Of a stretch of 64,000 bases of DNA, positions 44,385-57,024 are shown piece after piece. The position numbers were made by a program, and so were the translations under genes. The notes under the pieces are model-generated. The model was not told the origin of the DNA. It did not search any database and was given only the letters and a program-made list of their open reading frames with translations. Source of the stretch: Harmothoe impar (lineage: Eukaryota > Annelida > Polychaeta > Phyllodocida > Polynoidae); the NCBI GenBank assembly GCA_947462335.1, contig OX381713.1, forward strand, positions 17,166,381 through 17,230,380, in the 5' to 3' direction. The stretch's first letter is position 1, and each line of letters begins with the position of its first letter.

Positions 44385-46710
44385 CTTTCAATCCTGAAAT
44401 GAGTACCTCTCCCTATAATCCCAACTGGGCCATGGCTTAGGAGGGATTATGTCGGCCATCAGCATATAGGCAGGTGCTAATACGATAACCCCAGAAGTAG
44501 GCATTAATGTCCCAAGGCTGGATGAGGCTCGGGTGTCAATGATGCCCTCGTGGTCTACCTCCCAAAGGGAGATGGTGCTAGGGGCAGGAGGGCTCTTCTA
44601 TTATTACCCATGTATCCCTTATTATCACCCATCACTCAAGTATACTATAGCAGACCTGAGTAACACCACCAGGCCAAATTGCAGTATAATGACACAAGAA
44701 TATCCCCAGATGGCTAGGGTGTATCCTGCACGCTGGGGGGAAGGGTGACACAGCTGGCAATAATATGAGATCTTACAGGACTAGCTGAGGACTAGGACTT
44801 GAATGATAATTTTAGTACCAGGCTCTAGTCCTTTGCTAGTGTTATAATGGGCCACATAACTATCTACATTTTTAGTGATATTATGGACCCAAACAGGTAT
44901 TCACAGCAAATCTGTTTTCTATCAAAAGCGATGTATCAGTCACATTTATACTCACTCCGTACGATGAAGTTTATACGTGTATGGAGTATAAGATGGGGGA
45001 GTGAATGTTATCCTTTGGCATTTAAAGGTGATTTGCCTGACCTTAAGAAGGCAAGATGAGACTTCAGGGATGTTACAGGAAAGCTTTCAGTGAAATGCAT
45101 AAATATTGTGTGACTGGAATGTCGCGGATTGGCTTTCCTTAACATTTTTACACCATGACTTGTAAAGATCTGACATCCTCAATTTCTTCACACAGGGTCA
45201 TTGTAATACAAAGCCCATTATCTTGAGAGAAAATATGTGCAATATACCTATTGAATGCTGGATGTTTTGTTCACTCCCCCCCAACACTAAACATGCCTCA
45301 CCTTCAATCTATCCCTATAGCCACCCTCGGGGCGGTGGGGGGGGGGGGTAGGTTTGGTAGTAGGGATGGGGGCGAAGTACACTGATATTCCTAGGCTCCC
45401 TATACGACCAATCTCTCAGTCACTAGTGCCTAACCTAGTAAGTCATTTTTTGGCTCCCTATACAACCAACCTAGATTAGTTATTATTGTCAGGTTGGTCA
45501 CTACTGACCAACCCACCTTAGTCTTTTTATTGCCAGGGGGAGCCACTGAGTAGTCATCACAGGTGGCCCCAACTAGTGGTATACAAATACAACACACTAA
45601 TAATGAACCTAGGTTAGCTACTACTGACTGACCCCTTCGTCATTTTTGAATATAACTTTGCCATTGTGACTAACACTCATAATTATGACCAAACTAGGTT
45701 AGTCTGTACTGACTAACCCTTTCAACCTATGGATTTTCAGTGTAGTAGTGAGGTTCATTTGTGAAGACCAGATTGGATCTTGTAGCCCTACACTGGACGA
45801 GCCCTAGGCAATGGCCCTCTGCCTTCCTTATCACCCTGTGGAGAAGGAATACAAGACTCTACCCGTAGCTATCCATGCTCAAGAAGCACCTGATGTAGAG
45901 GATGAAAGGGACTAATGGCAGAGTAGATTAAGCATTGGCTGATTTCTTTTCTTGTACTAAGTCCTCATATATTCTTGTATGCATGTGCTATCTGATAACA
46001 GAACACAGCTAGATATTTTCTAGATGTAAAGGTTGAACACTTTGCCCAATCATGAGTTCCATTGGTAGTAGAGAATTAGTTAATAAACTAATAACAATTT
46101 AAGCAGGGTAATAGCAGTTAAATCAAATAGTTGATTCTATTTTATTTGCAATCACTTATACTAGTACTGTATCAACAGTATGACTTAGACAGATGCAAGT
46201 CACATACATAAGATGAATAAGCATCATCTTTAATATTTTTGTATTTGTTTCAAAATGTGTGTACTCATTTCAGTCTCATTTTTACATCAAATGACCTTGA
46301 ATTTGACCTTGTTGCGACACAGATATCACGTTACACATGGCAGATTCGGAATCAGCAGCCTCGAAATACCCCAGAATAACACTAAGAGAAAGTATTGGTC
46401 TCCACACCAACCTAAAGTTAAATATCAACATTTGGTCTTCGTGCCCCCCCAAGTATACCCCACCTGGTATAGACATGTATATATGCATTTCATCTATTAG
46501 AACCTGGAACAATAAGATATCTTAAGCTTGTATGTAACCTAAAGGAGAACCTCTATTAGATACTATCTAAAGACAAAGACTCAATGAACAAATTTCCAAC
46601 TGCTACTGAGGTATCTGAGGTATCCAGGCCAGGCCCCTGTGGCCTGTGGATGACACAGTTTAAGGTGCTCAGCAGCTGCTCCAAAAGGGGTCAGAGATAA
46701 AGATCATCGG
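44385..46710. repeat. Second segmental duplication, unit a
   Basis: Islands shared with units b and c: 44385-44730 (N1, GGTGTCAATGATG and GGCCAAATTGCAGTATAATG), 45080-45260 (N2, TGCATAAATATTGTG), 45744-45930 (N3, GAGGTTCATTTGTGAAGACC) and 46600-46710 (N4). Unit a carries a family A MITE at 45378-45744 immediately before N3. Non-coding as far as I can tell. Confidence 0.78.
45378..45744 (+). mobile_element. MITE family A, copy 6
   Basis: Well-preserved copy with TA-CACTGA and TCAGTG-TA ends. It lies just before the N3 block of unit a; units b and c have no MITE at that point. Confidence 0.9.
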
Positions 46711-46899
46711 TTTATCGATTCAAAATACCAAAATTATTATAGGGGCAGCCTAAAATAGCTTCTGTTCAAATGAAATCAAACGGCCATTTGATGACGTCAC
46801 AGGGCCGTGAAATACGAGCATGGACTATTTCATGGGGTCTATGAAATACAGCATTCTTTAGTTACATTAATAGGGCTGACATATTTCATAAACAAATGA

Positions 46900-48010
46900 A
46901 AAGTCAATGATGCCCCTTTGGTCTATCTCCCTGAGGGTGATGGTTCTAGAGGCAGGAGGGTCCTTAACAGTTAACATGAAACTTTAGGGAAGTTGATGAA
47001 ACTTTATATTGAAGTGCATAAATATTGTGTAGCTGAAATGTCATGGAATGGCCTTCCGAAAATGTTAAACCATTTTTCTTTACAGATCTGCAACTTACAG
47101 AGATTTATTATATTAACAGACATCATTTTTCATCTCGTTACTTATTATCCTACGCAAGTAATGAAGGGGTGTCTCTGAAATGCAATATAATATAATGCCT
47201 AGTATCTAGCAAATAGTGTGTATGAAGCAATTAGTGAATAGCTTTGAGACTCTGTTCCCCCTACAGCAATAAACATTTCCTCCCTTTCAATCAACCCATA
47301 GACACACCATCCTAGGGGCTCTGTCACTTTGTGTTGGCTGAGATGGGTCTTGTAGTAGAGAAGAGGGGGAAGGAGAGGCAGTATTGAGGTTCATTTGTGG
47401 AGACCAGATTGGATTTTGTAGTCTCACACTGGACGACCCCAGGCCAATGGCCTTCTTATCGGACTCTGGAGGAGGAATACAAGACTTCGACTGTAGCATC
47501 TGTCCTCAGGGAGCACCTGATGAAAAGAATAAAAGGGGCTAATCAAAGAGCAGAAGTAGTTGCTGATTCAAATTCCTACAGTGAGCCTGGATTTGGATGA
47601 TCTTGTATTCATGTGTACTATCCAATGGCATGTTTTAAATGTAAATCTTTAATTGTATTCACATTATCTCCATCGTTGCTATAATAAAGATATTTTGCAG
47701 ATAAACCTGGAATAATCACATTTATTGGACAGAATAATACATACACACATGTGTATATTATCTATAAAGGTTAATGTTTACAACGGCTACCCACTGATCA
47801 GATAGCTGTTTGAGCTCTTCACTACCTCTCAATGAAGAGGTCATATATAGAGATTATCAGCTCTCATCCATTCAAGGCATAAGCAGCTCATGAAGTCTAC
47901 ATATAATGTCATGTGACCTCCCTAAGCATGGGTCAGAGTGTGTGAGCTACTCAGAGGAGCAGGTCAGAATGTTTATTTAATGGCTGCTGAGCTAGGTATA
48001 TGACTGTAAA
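46900..48010. repeat. Second segmental duplication, unit b
   Basis: Shorter unit with partial N1 (46910-46960), N2 (46990-47060), N3 (47375-47545) and N4 (47790-48010) islands in the same order as unit a. Confidence 0.72.
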
Positions 48011-49917
48011 ACCTAAGGTGTAGATCTTGTGTCCTTTACTGATGGGGTTTAAGAGCGTATAATCCAACATCAATTCCACATCATATATCATATAGAAAAT
48101 TATATAAAAATAAATCATCATGCTCATCTAGAGGTGGGCTGTTCTGCTACTTGGATATTAAACATTAACTGTTAACAAACTTGGTTAATCATGGTACATC
48201 CAAAAAAGAGACTCTATAGCAGTAATGTGCGACAGCATTAATCATTGACTATAACATCAACCTCTCACAAAGCTCTGTATCACCATATAACACCCATATA
48301 AGATCAACTACCCTAGAACATTCACCTCCACAACTCAGATATATTATATCACCCAATACAATTATCTTCCTGCCCAATATCGCTCTGTGTCACACTATAT
48401 ATACTCTCCATTTCTGAGATCCTCCCCTTCCCCCAATTGCGAAATGATTAGCCTACTTATTTCCCTAATCTTTACCAGCCCATGGCTTAGTGCTCAGGGA
48501 ATATGTCGGTGAAGGGCATATAGTCAAGTGTTAATATACGATAACCCCAGGAGCAGGTATTGATGTGCAACTTTAGGCAGAATGAGGCGTGGGTGTCAAT
48601 GATGTCCTCGTGGGCTCCCTCTCTGGGGTGATGGTGCTAGATGCAGGAGGGCCCTCTATTATCCCCCTTACCTCCCTTATTATCACCCACCACTCAAGTA
48701 TCCTATAGCAGACCTGAGGAGCCCCTCCAGGCCAAATTGCAGTATAATGATACAGGAAGATCCCTAGGTGGCTGAGGTACATTCTCTCTACATATACCAC
48801 TGGGGTATGGTTGAGAAGGGGGTGATCCAGCCAGTCAACCGGGTACAAGAGAGCTTACAGACTTTACAGGGGTAGCAACAGCTACAATATGTGTCATATT
48901 ATGCGAAGAAATTCTAAAGGCATGTCGTCTGGGCGTTGACGGAAATGTAAAGCATCAGGTAGGATACAGGAAATCATTTAATTGAAATGCATAAAATGTG
49001 AAGGTGAAAGGGTGAGGTAGGACGAGGTAGTCATGCCATTAGTTTTTATTGCACAGGGACACCGGAATGAGACCAATGGAAAGCGTCTTATTCCAACAAA
49101 GTGTAATACAAAGCCCATCATCTCGAAATGAAATATGTATGATTTAATTAATACAGGAAGTTATGTTTACCTCAGCCAGATACAAATACGGGCTAGTATA
49201 GTTCTTCACCTTCGGCTTTCTCACATTACTGTACAAATTAATTAGAAAACTCTTGCCATGCTCCCACTACATCCCACCAAGGCTTTTTTTTACGCATAGA
49301 AATCCCATATGTTGCAGTTAACAGTTGTATGTCCCTGATCGAGTCCACTGTCCTGAGGGTCTGAAACTACCCATCGGCTAAAATACACTTGGGTGTGGGG
49401 AGGGGAGGGAGCAGTAGTGAGGTTCATTTGTGAAGACCAGATTGGATCTTGTAGTCCCACACTGGACGAGCCCCCGGTAATGCCCCTCCATGTTCCTTAT
49501 CAGCCCCTGGAGGAGGAGTAGTAGACTCTGTAGATAACAGTATGTACCCAGGGAGCACCTGATGAAGAAGGTGAAAGCGGCTAATTACTAAGCAGATTGA
49601 ATGAAGCCAGGTTGATTCTACTTCTTGTTACAAGCTTTACACTCTAAATAGTAAGTGTAGGTATACAGCAAAAGCTACTGTAGTTTTACACCACCTACTG
49701 TAACTTTGCAGTAGATTATATTGTTTAACTACAATAAACTGTTCACTTGCAACAGATTCTACTGTCTACCTACAAAAAAAGCAACCAACTATTAACAGTG
49801 TAGGTCTTTGCATTCAGCACTGTGCTATGTGATAAAGAAGTAATTCTCATGCACACATTCTGTATCATTTCTTAAAGGTTTGGTCTGATATCACCAACCT
49901 TCATTATTGGGATATGT

Positions 49918-51061
49918 TGTGAGGCCCCTATCCCTCAAATGACCCCTATCCCTCAAAATTGGTCCGTTTGAGGGATAGGGACCAGGTGAAGTCCCTATGT
50001 GCCAAACAGCCCCTATCCCTCAAAACGGTTTGAGACATAGGGCCCATGTGAAGTCCCAAAGCCACAAATATTTTTTCCATGTCCCTATCCCTCAAAATGG
50101 TCTGAAAACAATTTGAAACATAAGGCCTTTGTGAAGTCCCTAAAGCTCAAAATGCTGCTTTCCAAGCCTTCTTAATTGTGTTATTAGGGCGGGCTGATTC
50201 TCTACCTACAGCCGGAGGTTGAGGATTCAAGGGGAGGGGAATGTCAAAGATTAGGTTAAAATAAGGGTTGGAATCCAGTAAGGCCTAAAAAAAAAAAGTT
50301 GTGTTCCGGTATCCCGACTGACCATCCGATTTTGGGGCCGACCCTAATTTATTTTAGACATTTTTGTATTTTTTTAGTATTTTTAGGACATTTTTGGTGT
50401 TTTTACCACTAAAATTCATCTTTTTACAAAAAAAAATAGTAAAAAAAAATAAATATCCGACCTACCGACCCTCTTTTCTTTGGGCCCTGTTACCGGAACA
50501 CAACTCCTTTTTTTTAGGCCTAAACAAAAAACGTCATACAACATTATATGACGTTTATCTATGGCTCCTTATTATGGCAAAACGTTATGTAATATTTTGC
50601 CCCCCCCCCCACAGGCAGGAGGAGGGGGAGAGGGTATGGGTTCTCAGAGCGTTTCAAGTTGGAAAATATACCTCATGGTTTTAGAATGTACAAAGTGATA
50701 ACAGGTGTCAGTCTGCAGGCTACAGATATCAACCCCAGAAGGTACCCTTAACTTATTGTGAGGCCTACTTCTTTGCTGCAGAAGGAAGAAATAGTCATAG
50801 AAATTATTACAAAGGTTTTTGATGGATAGGGCCTTATGTTTGTAGGATAGGGGCCTGACATGTCCCTATCCCTCAAATGGCCCCTATCCTACAAATATTT
50901 GTGAGATAGGGGCTGTTTAAATGTGGTCCCTATGTCTCAAAATTTTGTGGGATAGGGACTTTTTGCTATATAGGGAGCTGAGGTGGGCCCTAAGTCTCAA
51001 ACGGCCCCTATCTCACAAATATTTGAGGGATAGGGGCCTTTTGAGAGATAGGGGCCTCACA
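49918..51061. mobile_element. MITE family F, host of a nested MITE
   Basis: Terminal repeats TGTGAGGCCCCTATC(C/T)CTC and complement, flanked by TATGT at 49913-49917 and 51062-51066, a 5 bp target duplication. Both subterminal regions carry many CCCTATCCCTCAAA words and complements. No coding capacity. Interrupted by a second element at 50282-50520. Confidence 0.88.
50282..50520. mobile_element. PIF/Harbinger-type MITE (family E), nested
   Basis: Inverted ends GGCCTAAAAAAA and TTTTTTTTAGGCC with inner GTTGTGTTCCGGTA and complement. Flanked by TAA at 50279-50281 and TAA at 50521-50523. 239 bp, A/T-rich centre. It sits inside family F, so it is the younger insertion. Confidence 0.87.
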
Positions 51062-51757
51062 TATGTCATTGATGGAAACGTTGAATTCATACTCATTATC
51101 TTCATGGCCATGATATTCTAGCCATCAGACATATCAACCATATGAGTAGTTTATAATTATACAAATCACTTTAATCTTAATTTTAAGGAGCTTGATTTTG
51201 AGACCTTTTCAGGGCTAAATAGATATTTCATGACCCCTTTACCCACAAGATTTTACAAAGCCGGCCCTTATTTCAAAATCTGGGACTTAACTCAATGGTA
51301 CTGTGTGTGGGATCTCCATAAGATGCCACCCACATATAAAGCTTTAATGTTAAGGTTCACAACTGCTACTCCCAGGTCAGATATCTAGGAACAGCCCCTG
51401 TAGCCTGTGGGTGACAGTGTCTGAGTTGCTCTGCAGCTGCTCATGAAGAGGTCAGAGATAAAGGTCATCAGCTCCTACCCACACACGTCACAAGCAGCTC
51501 ACAAAGTCTACATATATGTGGCTAGGAGTGGGTCTGAGTGTGGGCGAGCTGCTCAGAGGATTAGATCTGAATGTGGTACTTATTGGGTGCTGAGCTTGTT
51601 TTTTTCATTTATTAGCATCATTGATTGAGCATAATTAGGTCTACTAGTTTCTACTTGATATGTAGCCCGTTTCATACTTTATAATAATACAATCTAAATC
51701 AACAAGGACCAAGAGCAAGTTATTCTAGCACCAAAAACTGCTCAACTGAGCTACCTA

Positions 51758-52039
51758 CACAGAGAAAAGAAACAGCCTCAAAAGGGAGTCTCTAGAATGA
51801 CTCTCTGGTTTAGGGAAGTCTAGGTAGCCTAAGGGAGCCTAGGCGACTCTTTGGCTGACCTAAGGGAATCACCTGTGGGAGTCATATAACCAAGAGAGAG
51901 ATATGACTCCCCCAGGTGACTCCCTTAGGTCAGCCAGAGAGTCACCTAGGCTGCCTTAGTCGACCTGGGCTCCCCTAGAGAGGGGAGTCATTCTGGAGGC
52001 AACCTGGACTCCCTTTTGATACTGTTTCCTTTTTCTGTG
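51758..52039. mobile_element. MITE family B, copy 2
   Basis: Starts CACAGAGAAAAGAAACAGC and ends CTTTTTCTGTG, with GGGAGTC/GACTCCC interior words. Slightly longer than copy 1. Confidence 0.87.
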
Positions 52040-54165
52040 CACAGATAATTACAGGACTCGACCAGCTGTGAGTAGCACATGTAAACAGGTCACGCAGACC
52101 GTCACATTAAGCTAACCCCAGGGGTTAGGGCTGTACATGACTAGAGAAAGGTTGTGAGCACCTCAGGTTGCCATTTACCAGGCATGAATGAGGCATTCAG
52201 ATGTGCCATTGTTAGCCTGAAGAGTACTGTGTAGCTCAAAGACATACTCCCTGGTACAGGCCCTCATACAAACGCAAGCCCTTGTTAGGTAACTGACAAC
52301 GGGCTAATGAGTATTCATTAGCCATAGTATAGCCATATTGTAAGAGAGAGAAGAGGGAAACATATTTCACCGGTTAAGAAGCCATTACCGCCTCTGAATT
52401 ATGGGTTATCGGAAAATCTCATCGAGTATGCTTCCATAGATTAAAATCCAAAGGAACTATTGTTTTCGATACAGTTCTATCCCTCTCTTTTTACGATAGG
52501 GTTCTATTCGATCTGCATCTTTACTAGATTTTGGTACACAAAGGCCACTAAGTCTTCAGTTAACGTGTAAGAGGTAATCGCTATAATGAATTCACAATAT
52601 ACAGACATGTGTCTCATTCACAATACCTTTATTATAGCCCATCACTAGCTATTAGCCTGAGCACGTCTATAATCATATAAATCCTAGCCTTCGCTAGGAT
52701 CTAGACCATGATGACACGGGTGAACGGCTGCTCCTCTGACAACTCTTCGCGTTGGTGGTTATTTTGTCGTTGTACAAAGTTGTTGTTGTTGTCATTATTT
52801 ATTTATACTAAAAAAATACATAGGCTGGGAGTCCGTCGTCGGAATGAAGTGGTGACCCTTGGTGAGTGGGATTTTGATCAGAAGTGCCAACGTTTAAGCC
52901 AGTTCTCCTTAGGAGTGACTCTGGTCGGGAAATCTTTAATCAAAAGAGCTGCAAATTATTTCGGAGGCTTTTTCTCCTTTTTTTTGTGTTGAAAAGTGAA
53001 CCTTGGTGAGGAGGATTATGATGAAAATTGGGCCTTGTGATAGGGACTCAACGGTTTGCCACACCTAATTCTACCCTACCACACTATCAGCCGATAGATG
53101 GAGTCTGTGTCAGGCAGGCCGGGCAGCCAGACCAACAACCGATGATTAAAGGGACTTGCTACTTGTCGCAGGATTAATGATGTTCTATTGACTTTTACAT
53201 ATAACGCAGGATTATGTTAGTTTGATGTATTATCTAATAGAAAACCAAAAGAAATTGGCAATTCACGGTACTAACTTTCATGATACGGCCATTTGAGCAA
53301 AGGAGTACTTTAACTATAGAAATGAATAGGAAAACAACATTTTCACATTATCTGTCATGGATAATCCCCTTCTTCTATTGATATTGTAACCGAACCTTGG
53401 GAATGTATAATGGACATCTATACAAAATTTTAGGACCAATAAAACAGGGGGCCATGGAGGAAATGAGGCATGAACTTTGGAAAAAATATTTCTTTTGCCT
53501 TAACTATAGGATCTTATGGGTGTCCTAACAGTGAATATATGTGAACAATGGAGGTATACTGTCCAAATAGCAAATACAAAGAGTTGCTTTAGGGAAAGTG
53601 GTCTATGTAGGAATATGAATACAGCTTAAAGAATACATTTCATGAGCTTAGATTTTTGCCATCAGGTGGCTTCTGTGTAGGAACCAGCAATTCCCTTTAA
53701 CAGTACCCATGGATTCTCCATGATGCATTCAGACTGTGACCTTGTACGGGATCACCAATAAGATATGTGGCACAAAACAAACTCTTATACCTGAGTGCCA
53801 GAATTTATCTTCCCATTCTGACTTAGCAACCTACAGCGGGAGGTCATCTTGAAAAGGTGTTTTGACCATTTTATGAAATGCCAAATCTGTGCCTTGCACT
53901 ATCTTTTATAATAATTCACCCATGGCCTTAATCTCAAGCCTAAACATTGGATTAATACTAAGCAATATGGGTCAGTATTGAAATAGCTCTTTTTACCGCT
54001 TGAGTGCCGCATCCCATTATATTCAATCATTGTAAAACATAGGACTATTATAATATAAAACCTAAAACCATTTTATTCTAAAAGAGATTTGTAAACCATG
54101 ATACCATGTAGGATCCAGGCACTCTGAGCCCCATCAGTGTCAATGTGGATCAATGTGCTGTAGGA
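52040..54165. other. Non-coding, no recognisable feature
   Basis: A 94-codon open frame at 52708-52992 has a hydrophobic stretch but no recognisable domain. I do not call it a gene. Confidence 0.4.
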
Positions 54166-54378
54166 TGTGTACAGCTAATCAGCTTAACCTCGCAGGTATA
54201 GGCATGGATGCCTCATGCAGGGGGCGGGTTAATAAGCTAGCTTAATCAGGGCGTTAACCTAGCCCCACCCTACCGCCCAGGGTCACTCCCACAGTCTGAC
54301 AGGTAGCCAGTGGCTAGAGGAACCAGTAGGGTGCCCGCTATGGCTGGTAACAGCCAACATTAGCAAGGCTGAGCTGAG
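54166..54378 (+). other. Candidate non-coding first exon upstream of the GPCR
   Basis: A locally GC-richer stretch ending in GCTGAG followed by GTAAGTAA, a textbook 5' splice donor. If joined to the acceptor at 57025, a TGA lies in frame just before the junction, so this would be 5' UTR. No transcript evidence; offered as a candidate only. Confidence 0.3.
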
Positions 54379-56504
54379 GTAAGTAATATACGTAGTATAC
54401 AGTCGGTGTATTTTGCAAGAGATTATATACATGTAAATTTGAATATGATATACATCTAACTTTAAATTAATAATGCATTGAAGTGCCTACGTCAACACCT
54501 AAATCTAGAAGCTTGCTTTCCTTCAGGAAGACATGATATATTCTAATGGCTGAGTAGTCATTAGGTATACACTATTGAAAGATACAGCACTACCTACCCT
54601 CATGTCATTGTTACCCATCAAAAAGGGAATCGCATCAATCTAACAGAAGCAATTATACTACAGTGTCTTTTTTCAACATCGTTTTCTATGAAGATTCCTC
54701 CTTAGTGAATTGATTATAACCACCTTCTAGCGCAGCTGCTAGACATGTGCCACCAATGAGGGTCTGTGCAAAGAAGATTCAATTCCTTCATGCTTTGTCA
54801 TCTCCAATTAAGCTCTGGCTTTTAAGCTCCAATTAGAGCCGTCAAGACCCAAAGACAGCTGTACAATGAAAGTGTTCCCCATGGGACACAGTGCAGATAT
54901 GGGTGCATCACACTCAAGATGACAACTCATTGTGGCCTATGGGAGAAGTGGCATGTTTATCAGATAAGAAAGAGCTGCTCTTAGGAAGGAGCTGCTCATG
55001 GCGTGACTGGACCTCATTTTGTGAAGCAATATGTGAAGATTAATAGGTGGGGATTGAATGGCTGATAATGGATAAGAATGGAGCCGTTTATTAGACTTTA
55101 AACCAGAAAGGGGTTGAATGAGGAGTATCCCTGAGCAACAGTGACACCACTCTTTTGATTTCACTGTTGCCATGGCAACACCAATTTGGATATGGGGTAA
55201 AGCGTCTTTCACTTTCAGTCAACCATGTATCTTGAGTCACCCCACTTTGCTATGTTTTCAACACTGAATTGTGACCATAAGTAGCTGTTAAAAAAGGATT
55301 CCATCTATTTTTATTGATATCATAGAGAGGAATTCCGTACCACAAAATAGTTTCCAGAAAAGCTCATAGGGGCAAAACAAGAACCTGGAATGCAACTGGA
55401 AAATGAAGTCCTAGCTGTCTAGAGGAAGCCTCTATTAAAGATGAAACCGAGTATTCCCCCAATATTAAAAAGTCATTAAGGCTTTCTACAAAAAAAATGT
55501 TTACAATACAATCTAAATAACAAAGGACACATGGGAGAACACATGGTAGATTCCGTGCTTTGATAGCAAATCCATATTATCAATGCAAATGGTTGTCTAC
55601 CTCTCCCTGTTCCAGATACTAATGATATATATTGGGGATTACCTGAATCGAAGGAAATCAAATCCTTTGGCTTGTTTTTGGATTAAGATCTGACAGTATT
55701 GTAATGGCTCTTTATGCAATTACTCATGATTTACATTAAGATTTCACAGGAAGGTCTTGCTTATAGAAACCTTTGGGAATATGAAAGGGTGCACTTTGCA
55801 CAAAGTACCTGCAGATGTCACTATATTTGCAAGGCTTTGTACAAAGACATAGGTGGTCTGTTTTCATAAAAGATGGATAAGCGCTCAGAATATGATATCT
55901 CTGTTAGTCTTCTTACCAAAGGGGGACATGCAATACTCAAGTCCTTTGTTATAATGCATCTTGCTTTTAGTAAAAAAGAGCTTATATCTAATTCAAAGAT
56001 GGCCGTTTCAATGATTCGAGCATACAGGTCTGTGGAAATATGATTCCACCATACATTTCAAAATGAAATGCATTAGGGAATGTAGTCATGTTGGCCTTCA
56101 TAGTGATAGGTACCTTTAAGTACTATCGGTTCCTTGTGGCATCCCATCAACATATTAGACCTAGATGCCATCAATGTTCATTTAGAGAGGAATATAAAAG
56201 AAACGGGTTTTATGAGTGGAAGAAATATCCCTGAATCTTCTTAAAGTCATTAATCTACTTTATTAATTCACAGCTTATTGGTTAAGCATATTACTGCTAT
56301 CTATATCAATACAAATGAGACACAGACATGTTCTCTCAAAGGGTACATCATACTGACATTAATGTATTACATAATACATCTCTGTGTGCTGTAATCTGTG
56401 ACTCCCTACGACTGCACTCCACTGCAGGTGCAGGCAGCCATCATTTCATCACATCATTTCATTCAGCATGAACTTCAACCTTCATACTCTGAAAGTAATG
56501 ATAA

Positions 56505-56546
56505 GGCAGGATTCAATCATGCATATATACATGATTGAATCCTGCC
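56505..56546. repeat. Perfect hairpin, 17 bp stem
   Basis: GGCAGGATTCAATCATG and its exact complement flank an 8-base CATATATA loop. The stem is shorter than usual animal microRNA precursors. It may be a cruciform-forming palindrome. Confidence 0.85.
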
Positions 56547-56692
56547 ATCTGGTAAACTAATTGGGGGTAAATGAGGTTGATAAATGTTGCAATAACCATA
56601 GAAGTCGAGCAAAGTGGGTGGAATTGAGTTATGAGTTTATATGTGGAGGGATTGCTTATACTTATGTTAACTGGAATTCCTTATGTGAGTAT

Positions 56693-56800
56693 CCCAGTGG
56701 GCACAGAATATTGGATAAACATTGATAACTGGTCGTCGATGTTGATACAATGTTGATTCAACGTTGGTTCAACTTTGAACTGAATTTCGTGCCCGCTGGG
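56693..56800. mobile_element. Short MITE with CCCAGTGGGCAC ends
   Basis: Inverted ends CCCAGTGGGCAC and GTGCCCGCTGGG enclose internal TTGAT/ATGTTGA words. This type of short element is widespread in animal genomes. Non-coding. Confidence 0.75.
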
Positions 56801-57024
56801 ATAGCATCAATAACTCACACAATATTGTATCCATGCAGTGTTTCCACTTATAGGAGTGCAATTATTTTGATAAACAAAACTAGGAATTCAAAACTATAGT
56901 GGTGTCCGATTATCTAGCTACGCGAGGTCTCATTTGAGTACTGCAATGCTGCTGATCAAAACATTGTATATACCCTGCTAATCAGAAATGTTGCTAATTG
57001 CTTTATATTTTCCCCTTTTTCCAG

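Larger units (their letters stand above)
48235..51610. repeat. Second segmental duplication, unit c
   Basis: Begins with what looks like a single relic of the 29/36 bp minisatellite unit (48260-48295: CTCACAAAGCTCTGTATCACC then ATAACACCCA-like), then N1 (48430-48800), N2 (48970-49160), N3 (49405-49600) and N4 (51355-51610). The N3-N4 gap is expanded by the nested MITEs at 49918-51061. Confidence 0.72.
54379..57024 (+). other. Presumed GPCR intron
   Basis: Non-coding stretch ending in a pyrimidine-rich tract and CCAG at 57021-57024. It contains a perfect 17 bp hairpin (56505-56546) and a ~108 bp inverted-repeat element (56693-56800). Its 5' limit is uncertain because the upstream exon is only a candidate. 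Confidence 0.4.

Noticed and set aside
52708..52992. 94-codon plus-strand open frame with a hydrophobic segment
   Set aside because: No domain, no neighbouring exon and a length expected by chance in this much non-coding DNA.
56505..56546. microRNA precursor
   Set aside because: A 17 bp stem is shorter than a usual animal precursor (about 30 bp or more), and there is no second conserved copy.
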